From NCBI GenBank assembly GCA_938014865.1, contig CALLQJ010000026.1:1-8921 (forward strand): a stretch of DNA of 8,921 bases. Reading direction: 5' to 3'. Shown one piece after another: positions 5,922 to 8,921 of this stretch (position 1 is the first letter of the stretch; the number at the start of each line of letters is the position of its first letter). The notes beneath the pieces are model-generated. The model was given only the letters and a program-made list of their open reading frames with translations. It was not told where the DNA came from and ran no database searches. The stretch comes from an uncultured Fastidiosipila sp. Lineage in GTDB: Bacteria > Bacillota > Clostridia > Saccharofermentanales > Fastidiosipilaceae. Made by a program: the position numbers and the translations under genes.

Positions 5922-6553
5922 GATGTATGCTCCTTCTTATTGTTCCTGTTCTTTAATGCCGGCAGCAGTCCGAAGAAAATCAGTCCGGCCGCAGCGCCTG
6001 ACAGCATGAGTAAGATTACGGATACTTTAATCGAGAATAAGCTGAGCAGCATGTACAGGACGGCGAAAAAAACAGCGATGCCGAGCTGCAGCAGACCCTG
6101 TTTTTTAGAGGCGGAAGATTTTTTCCGCAGCATATTCCGCAGCATTTTCAGGCCCGCCCGCATAATGATGAGCCCGACGGCGACCCGTACCCCGTTCATG
6201 GCTTTTTCGATATAGGGGTTCTGCAGAAAGCTTTCAAAAAACTGTGAGATAAGAAATAAAATTAAAAAGGAAGGCAGGACAATGCCGACGGTTGCCGCTA
6301 AAGCACCGGGCATCCCGGCTGTCTTATAGCCCGTATAGGTGGCACAGTTAATGGCGATCGGCCCGGGGGTCGATTCGGCCAGTACGATTATGTTCATCAG
6401 CTCATCTTCGCTGAGCCAGCCTTTTTTCTCTGTACACTCATCTTCCAAAAGCGCAATCATGGCGTAGCCGCCTCCGAATGTAAATGCGCCGATTTTGGCA
6501 AAGGACAAAAAAAGTTCGCCGAGTACAGCGCGCAGCTTTTCTTTCTTATTCAA
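5918..6553 (-). CDS. chrA: Chromate transporter family protein, N-terminal half type (CHR)
   Basis: This 211-residue membrane protein is the first of the CHR pair. It carries FAKIGAFTFGGGYAMI (18-33), ESTPGPIAINCATYTG (60-75), a Gly/Ala-rich stretch at 80-90 and VLPSF (92-96). Further helices lie near 125-141 and 155-198, and the tail is basic (KNRNNKKEH). The start is TTG at 6553; AAGGAGG lies 10 bases upstream and no ATG or GTG fits better, while this start leaves the family motif at its usual distance from the N-terminus. It works with the overlapping downstream CHR gene. No chromate reductase or dedicated regulator lies nearby. Confidence 0.9.
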   Translation of the reverse strand: MNKKEKLRAVLGELFLSFAKIGAFTFGGGYAMIALLEDECTEKKGWLSEDELMNIIVLAESTPGPIAINCATYTGYKTAGMPGALAATVGIVLPSFLILFLISQFFESFLQNPYIEKAMNGVRVAVGLIIMRAGLKMLRNMLRKKSSASKKQGLLQLGIAVFFAVLYMLLSLFSIKVSVILLMLSGAAAGLIFFGLLPALKNRNNKKEHTS

Positions 6554-6588
6554 GACAGATCCGCCTCCTTTCTCTTCCCGGAAATCTA

Positions 6589-6617
6589 ATTATACAAAAG
6601 CTTTTAAGACTTATGAA
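6589..6617 (-). promoter_or_regulatory. Promoter of the CHR pair
   Basis: Reading the minus strand, a perfect -10 TATAAT lies at 6594-6589 and a -35 TTCATA (4 of 6) at 6617-6612, with a 17-base spacer. The start of transcription would fall near 6582, giving a leader of about 30 bases that contains AAGGAGG. Confidence 0.6.
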
Positions 6618-6683
6618 GAATACGTTAAATTTCCGTTATTTCGGGCTTTTGTTTCTTTTGCAACACGAATGGTCTCTTTCTCA

Positions 6684-6692
6684 TGTTAGAAT
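6684..6692 (+). promoter_or_regulatory. Extended -10 promoter of the ferritin gene
   Basis: TGTTAGAAT fits the extended -10 pattern TGnTATAAT with one mismatch. No good -35 is present, as is common for extended -10 promoters. Transcription would start near 6699, leaving a leader of about 55 bases. The site lies inside the PerR-like box. Confidence 0.6.
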
Positions 6693-6700
6693 GATTATAA
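6686..6700. promoter_or_regulatory. PerR box over the ferritin promoter
   Basis: TTAGAATGATTATAA matches the Bacillus PerR box TTATAATNATTATAA at every defined position but one (G for T at the fourth). It overlaps the -10 and the predicted start of transcription, where PerR represses. PerR is a peroxide-sensing Fur family repressor that controls ferritin-like and peroxide-defence genes in Firmicutes, so the gene placed here fits. Confidence 0.75.
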
Positions 6701-6754
6701 ATTCGTACAGAAGAGATATCTCATGACGGATATCCGAAAGGAGATTTACATAAA

Positions 6755-7237
6755 ATGAAAAACGAAGTATTGAATGCAGTAAATGAACAGATCAATTTTG
6801 AGTTTTTGTCTGCCTATCTTTACCTGGATATGTCGGGCAAGATGGACGACGCCGGTTTCCCCGGTTTCTCCAATTGGCTGAAAAAACAGTGGCATGAAGA
6901 ACTTGAGCATGCCGAGAAATTGATCGATTTTGTCCAGCGCCGCAATGAAGCGGTCACGCTCAAGGCGATTCCGCTTGAAGAGGTTAAGGGAACAACGCCT
7001 CTGGAGCTTGCCAAAGAGGTCTTAGAGCATGAGCAGCTGGTGACGAGCAAGATTTATGCACTGCGCAAATTGGCAATGGATGAAGGCGACCAGGCGCTCG
7101 AAGTCTTCCTGAACTGGTATGTTAAAGAGCAGGTTGAAGAAGAAGAGAATGCTCAGGAGCTTATCGATATGTTTGAAGCTGCGGAAGATTCCACGGCGGC
7201 TATGTTCCAGGTCGACAGTCTGCTGGCTCAGCGCTGA
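6755..7237 (+). CDS. ftnA: Bacterial non-haem ferritin
   Basis: This 160-residue protein has the normal length for a bacterial ferritin. It should assemble into a 24-subunit cytoplasmic shell that oxidises Fe(II) and stores iron as a mineral. All ferroxidase residues known from E. coli FtnA are present, shifted by one: E16, E49, H52, E93 and E129, with Q126 and the third-site ligands E48, E125 and E128. Y23 and W121 near the centre are also kept. There is no Met ligand for haem as in bacterioferritin, and the protein is too different from Dps. AAAGGAG lies 11 bases before the ATG. The gene appears monocistronic, with a PerR box upstream and a strong hairpin terminator downstream, so it is probably induced by peroxide. 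It is divergent from the CHR pair. Confidence 0.96.
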   Translation: MKNEVLNAVNEQINFEFLSAYLYLDMSGKMDDAGFPGFSNWLKKQWHEELEHAEKLIDFVQRRNEAVTLKAIPLEEVKGTTPLELAKEVLEHEQLVTSKIYALRKLAMDEGDQALEVFLNWYVKEQVEEEENAQELIDMFEAAEDSTAAMFQVDSLLAQR

Positions 7238-7258
7238 GTCTGACCTTATAAGAAAAAA

Positions 7259-7286
7259 GCCTCGGGCGGCATCGGCCGCATAAGGC
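7259..7286 (-). terminator. Hairpin with T-run, minus direction
   Basis: GCGGC (7266-7270) and GCCGC (7275-7279) form a perfect stem around ATCG, extended by GCCT/AGGC (7259-7262 with 7283-7286) across a 3x3 internal loop. On the minus strand it is followed at once by TTTTTT (7258-7253). It is a second stop for transcripts from the 7436-8143 gene and protects the ferritin gene from antisense reading. Confidence 0.6.
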
Positions 7287-7303
7287 GTGCTTAATTAAAA
7301 ATA

Positions 7304-7349
7304 AAGAGCTGTCTTCAGGGCATTCTTAAAATGCCGGAAGGCGGCTCTT
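7304..7349. terminator. Strong bidirectional terminator
   Basis: The arm 7304-7323 (starting AAGAGCTGTC) pairs with 7331-7349 (ending GGCTCTT) in a stem of about 18 pairs with a small internal bulge and a 7-base loop. In the plus direction the flank is CTTTATATTCTTCTG, rich in T. In the minus direction it is TTATTTTTAATTAA. It can therefore end both the ferritin transcript and the convergent membrane-protein transcript. Confidence 0.8.
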
Positions 7350-7374
7350 CTTTATATTCTTCTGTTTATTTTTT

Positions 7375-7426
7375 CTCGTGATTCGGCTTTTTTTCCGGTA
7401 TTACTCATGATTAGGCCGTTTTTCCG
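7375..7426. repeat. Imperfect 23-bp direct repeat
   Basis: The segments 7375-7397 and 7404-7426 match at 19 of 23 positions and are separated by six bases. Each runs CTC(G/A)TGATT(C/A)GGC, then a T-rich stretch, then CCG. They lie just beyond the stop of the minus-strand gene, in its 3' untranslated region. No hairpin or coding role is evident. Confidence 0.65.
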
Positions 7427-7435
7427 CTAAAGGCT

Positions 7436-8143
7436 TTAGTCTCTGTTTTCCCATTCCCGGTCCCATTCGCGGACTTTGGCTTTGATTTTATTCAGATCTT
7501 CTTTCAGCTTGGGATAGGCTCTCAGGATTCTGCGCTGCTGCAGATTGAGTTCTTCGCCCGAGGGCAGCTTTTCGGCTAAGATGCTGCCGAGTTTCTTTTC
7601 ACGGGCATAGTTTTCGCGGATGCGGGCGAGGTTTTCGCGGAAATGGCTCATGCCTTTGAGCGTAAAGATGATATCGCCGAGAAAGATGATGAAAAGAATG
7701 CTGCTCAGGATACGCAGCATGCGGACGCTGAGCATTGCGGTGACGTTTAAAACCGCCGGGTGGAGCACTTTCATGAGGAAAACGGAAAGAAGTCCGAAGA
7801 CCAAAGCGCCCTGCAGGCAGATGCGGCCGTTGAGATTGAATTTTCGTTCGGAATAATCCCACCATCTTGCGCTGAAAAGTTTTTCCATGATATAGGACGT
7901 AAAATATTCCAGGCTGCAGGTGAGCACGGCGCCGCCCAGAAAAAGCAAAAAGACATTGTCGATGCGGCGCAGGAAAAGAATATCCAAAAGCGCGCCGAAA
8001 CCGTAAACAGGGCAATAGGGCCCGTTCAGGAAACCGCGATTGACGAACTTTCTTCCGCTTACGGAACAAAGCGTGGTTTCATAGGTCCAGCCTACAAAGC
8101 TGTAAAAAATCAGCCATAAAAAATAGATCCGCAGCCTGAGCAT
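7436..8143 (-). CDS. PF06541 (CmpB-like) membrane protein, putative ABC transporter permease
   Basis: This 235-residue membrane protein shows the hallmark pattern of PF06541 (ABC_trans_CmpB, formerly DUF1113). The motifs are YSFVGWTYE (14-22), NRGFLNGPYCPVYGFG (35-50), LEYFTSYIMEKLF (78-90), RWWDYS (93-98) and FNLNGRICL (102-110). There are about five helices, near 6-22, 43-58, 64-84, 109-130 and 145-162. A basic, probably coiled-coil cytoplasmic tail (165-235) follows. GGGAG lies 6 bases before the ATG. The family is annotated as a putative ABC transporter permease, but no ATPase is adjacent and its real function is not known to me. It is a single gene with its own promoter, divergent from the Spx-like gene. 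Confidence 0.88.
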   Translation of the reverse strand: MLRLRIYFLWLIFYSFVGWTYETTLCSVSGRKFVNRGFLNGPYCPVYGFGALLDILFLRRIDNVFLLFLGGAVLTCSLEYFTSYIMEKLFSARWWDYSERKFNLNGRICLQGALVFGLLSVFLMKVLHPAVLNVTAMLSVRMLRILSSILFIIFLGDIIFTLKGMSHFRENLARIRENYAREKKLGSILAEKLPSGEELNLQQRRILRAYPKLKEDLNKIKAKVREWDREWENRD

Positions 8144-8171
8144 CGTCCGCTCCCTTTTCCTCTTTCTCTTT

Positions 8172-8192
8172 TGCTGCAGACGATCTGCAGCA
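8172..8192 (-). other. Perfect 9-bp inverted repeat in the leader
   Basis: TGCTGCAGA (8172-8180) and TCTGCAGCA (8184-8192) are perfectly complementary around CGA. The element lies in the predicted 5' leader of the PF06541 gene, 29 bases before its ATG. On that strand it is followed by an A/G-rich stretch, so it is not a terminator. A folded leader or a protein-binding operator are both possible. Confidence 0.5.
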
Positions 8193-8207
8193 GCCTCTCA
8201 GGCTTGT

Positions 8208-8236
8208 ATTATAGAGGAATAATCGAGCGGCTCCAA
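8208..8236 (-). promoter_or_regulatory. Promoter of the PF06541 gene
   Basis: On the minus strand a perfect -10 TATAAT lies at 8213-8208, with a weaker -35 TTGGAG (3 of 6) at 8236-8231 and a 17-base spacer. Transcription would start near 8201, so the 9-bp inverted repeat would be near the 5' end of the mRNA. Confidence 0.55.
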
Positions 8237-8321
8237 CAGATAAAAAGCAGTTTTTACGACGTATACACAAATCGTCAACAGATCCGCCATAATTCTGTGC
8301 TCAAAGCCTTCTTTCGGGCTG

Positions 8322-8330
8322 TGTCATAAT
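8322..8330 (+). promoter_or_regulatory. Extended -10 promoter of the Spx-like gene
   Basis: TGTCATAAT matches TGnTATAAT with one mismatch. No good -35 is seen. Transcription would start near 8337, about 29 bases before the ATG. Confidence 0.45.
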
Positions 8331-8365
8331 AAGAGAAGATATCAATAAGGACGGAGGTCTTTTTT

Positions 8366-8731
8366 ATGACAAAGTTAATCTGTTACCGGCGCTGCAGCAG
8401 CTGCAAAGCGGTCCGCAAGCTTATGGATGAACTCGGGATGGAGTATACGACCCGCGAAATTGATCTGGAGAATCCGAGCAAGGAAGAACTTAAAAAATGG
8501 CACCAAGCCAGCGGCCTGCCGCTTTCACGCTTTTTCAATTCATCGGGCATGAAATACCGGGAACTGGGTCTGGCGGCCAAGCGCAAGAAGATGACGGAAG
8601 AAGAACAGTATGAGGTCCTGGCGACGGACGGCATGCTGGTAAAGCGGCCGATCCTTTCCCATGACGGTGCCGTTTATGTGGGGCCGGATGTAAAAAAACA
8701 TCTTCAGGCACTCGCGGCAGAAAAAGAATAA
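8366..8731 (+). CDS. Spx/ArsC family thioredoxin-fold protein (YusI-like)
   Basis: This 121-residue protein has the ArsC/Spx fold. A CxxC motif (C10-SS-C13) follows the first strand, then KAVRKLMDELGMEY. The core has SRFFNSSGMKYRELGL (54-69), YEVLATDGMLVKRPIL (82-97) and a C-terminal VGPDVKKHL. The KRPIL segment carries the Arg conserved in the family. It is closer to YusI-type proteins of Firmicutes than to true Spx, as recalled from family patterns: the FFNTSGMKYRE block is shared, and there is no visible RNA polymerase-binding signature. The substrate is unknown; a thiol-redox role is likely and arsenate reduction is unproven. GGAGG lies 8 bases before the ATG. The ribokinase-type gene follows 69 bases later. 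Confidence 0.9.
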   Translation: MTKLICYRRCSSCKAVRKLMDELGMEYTTREIDLENPSKEELKKWHQASGLPLSRFFNSSGMKYRELGLAAKRKKMTEEEQYEVLATDGMLVKRPILSHDGAVYVGPDVKKHLQALAAEKE

Positions 8732-8754
8732 AGTGTTTCGGGCGGTTTCAGAAA

Positions 8755-8778
8755 ACGGAAGCCTAAGAGCGCTTCCGT
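8755..8778. other. Stem-loop between the Spx-like and kinase genes
   Basis: ACGGAAGC (8755-8762) and GCTTCCGT (8771-8778) form a perfect 8-bp stem with an 8-base loop. In the plus direction there is no T-run after it, so it is unlikely to stop transcription into the kinase gene. On the minus strand it is followed by TTTTC, so it could weakly end antisense transcripts. Confidence 0.5.
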
Positions 8779-8800
8779 CAGGAGAAGAGGAGAGTACGGG

Positions 8801-8921
8801 ATGAAAGCCTTGTGTTTCGGATCGCTGAATATTGACTATCATTATAAAGTGCCGCATTTTGTGCAGAAAGGGGAGACCTTGGCGGCAGAGGAGCGGCGGC
8901 AGTATGCAGGCGGCAAGGGCC
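8801..8921 (+). CDS. rbsK: Ribokinase-type PfkB sugar kinase (5' end only)
   Basis: Partial: only the first 40 codons lie in the window. They read CFGSLNIDYHYKVPHFVQKG, followed by ETLAAEERRQYAGGKG. This is the N-terminus of PfkB family kinases: the GSxNxD strand binds the sugar, and GGKG is the first family signature. The spacing and the KVPHFVxxGET segment fit ribokinase best, which phosphorylates ribose at O5 using ATP in the cytoplasm. Another PfkB sugar kinase cannot be ruled out without the rest. AGGAG lies 8 bases before the ATG. It may be co-transcribed with the Spx-like gene, since no terminator with a T-run separates them. Confidence 0.85.
   Translation, partial: MKALCFGSLNIDYHYKVPHFVQKGETLAAEERRQYAGGKG

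Noticed and set aside
7599..8119. ORFs on both strands overlapping the PF06541 gene
   Set aside because: The PF06541 reading has unmistakable family motifs; the others are low-complexity out-of-frame readings.

Overview
The window reads as a piece of a Bacillota (Firmicutes) chromosome, most likely a clostridia-like anaerobe. The signs are strong AAGGAGG-type ribosome binding sites, GTG and TTG starts, a YtrA-type GntR regulator paired with an ABC transporter, a Firmicute-type PerR box, a YusI-like Spx/ArsC protein and a PF06541 membrane protein. There is no rRNA, tRNA, CRISPR array, insertion sequence or phage gene, and no obvious compositional island. Genus-level placement is not possible from the sequence alone.

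Layout. (1) 1-325, minus: the start of an acidic, helical protein of unknown function, running off the left edge. (2) 326-679: a divergent intergenic region with a promoter, an operator-like palindrome, a 5'-end hairpin and three 20-bp tandem repeats. (3) 680-5366, plus: one five-gene operon. It encodes a small four-helix membrane protein, a YtrA-type GntR repressor, an ABC ATPase, a nine-helix permease with a large predicted extracytoplasmic tail, and a large lipoprotein of unknown family. (4) 5367-6553, minus: a translationally coupled pair of half-size chromate (CHR) transporters, abutting the lipoprotein gene with no gap. (5) 6755-7237, plus: a ferritin with an almost perfect PerR box over its promoter. 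(6) 7250-7435: two hairpin terminators serving convergent genes, then a short direct repeat. (7) 7436-8143, minus: a PF06541 family membrane protein. (8) 8366-8731, plus: a thioredoxin-fold Spx/ArsC/YusI-like protein, followed by the 5' end of a ribokinase-type sugar kinase at the right edge.

How they work together. The five-gene operon looks like a self-regulated export or envelope-protection system. The GntR protein probably binds the palindrome inside its own promoter. ATPase and permease form the pump, and the permease tail and the lipoprotein both lie outside the membrane, where they could touch each other or a ligand. Ferritin, with its peroxide-responsive promoter, and the CxxC protein point to iron and redox homeostasis. 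The CHR pair shares the ferritin upstream region but has its own promoter. The least explained parts are the permease-lipoprotein system and its repeat-rich leader, in which overlapping mini-ORFs run up to the first gene.
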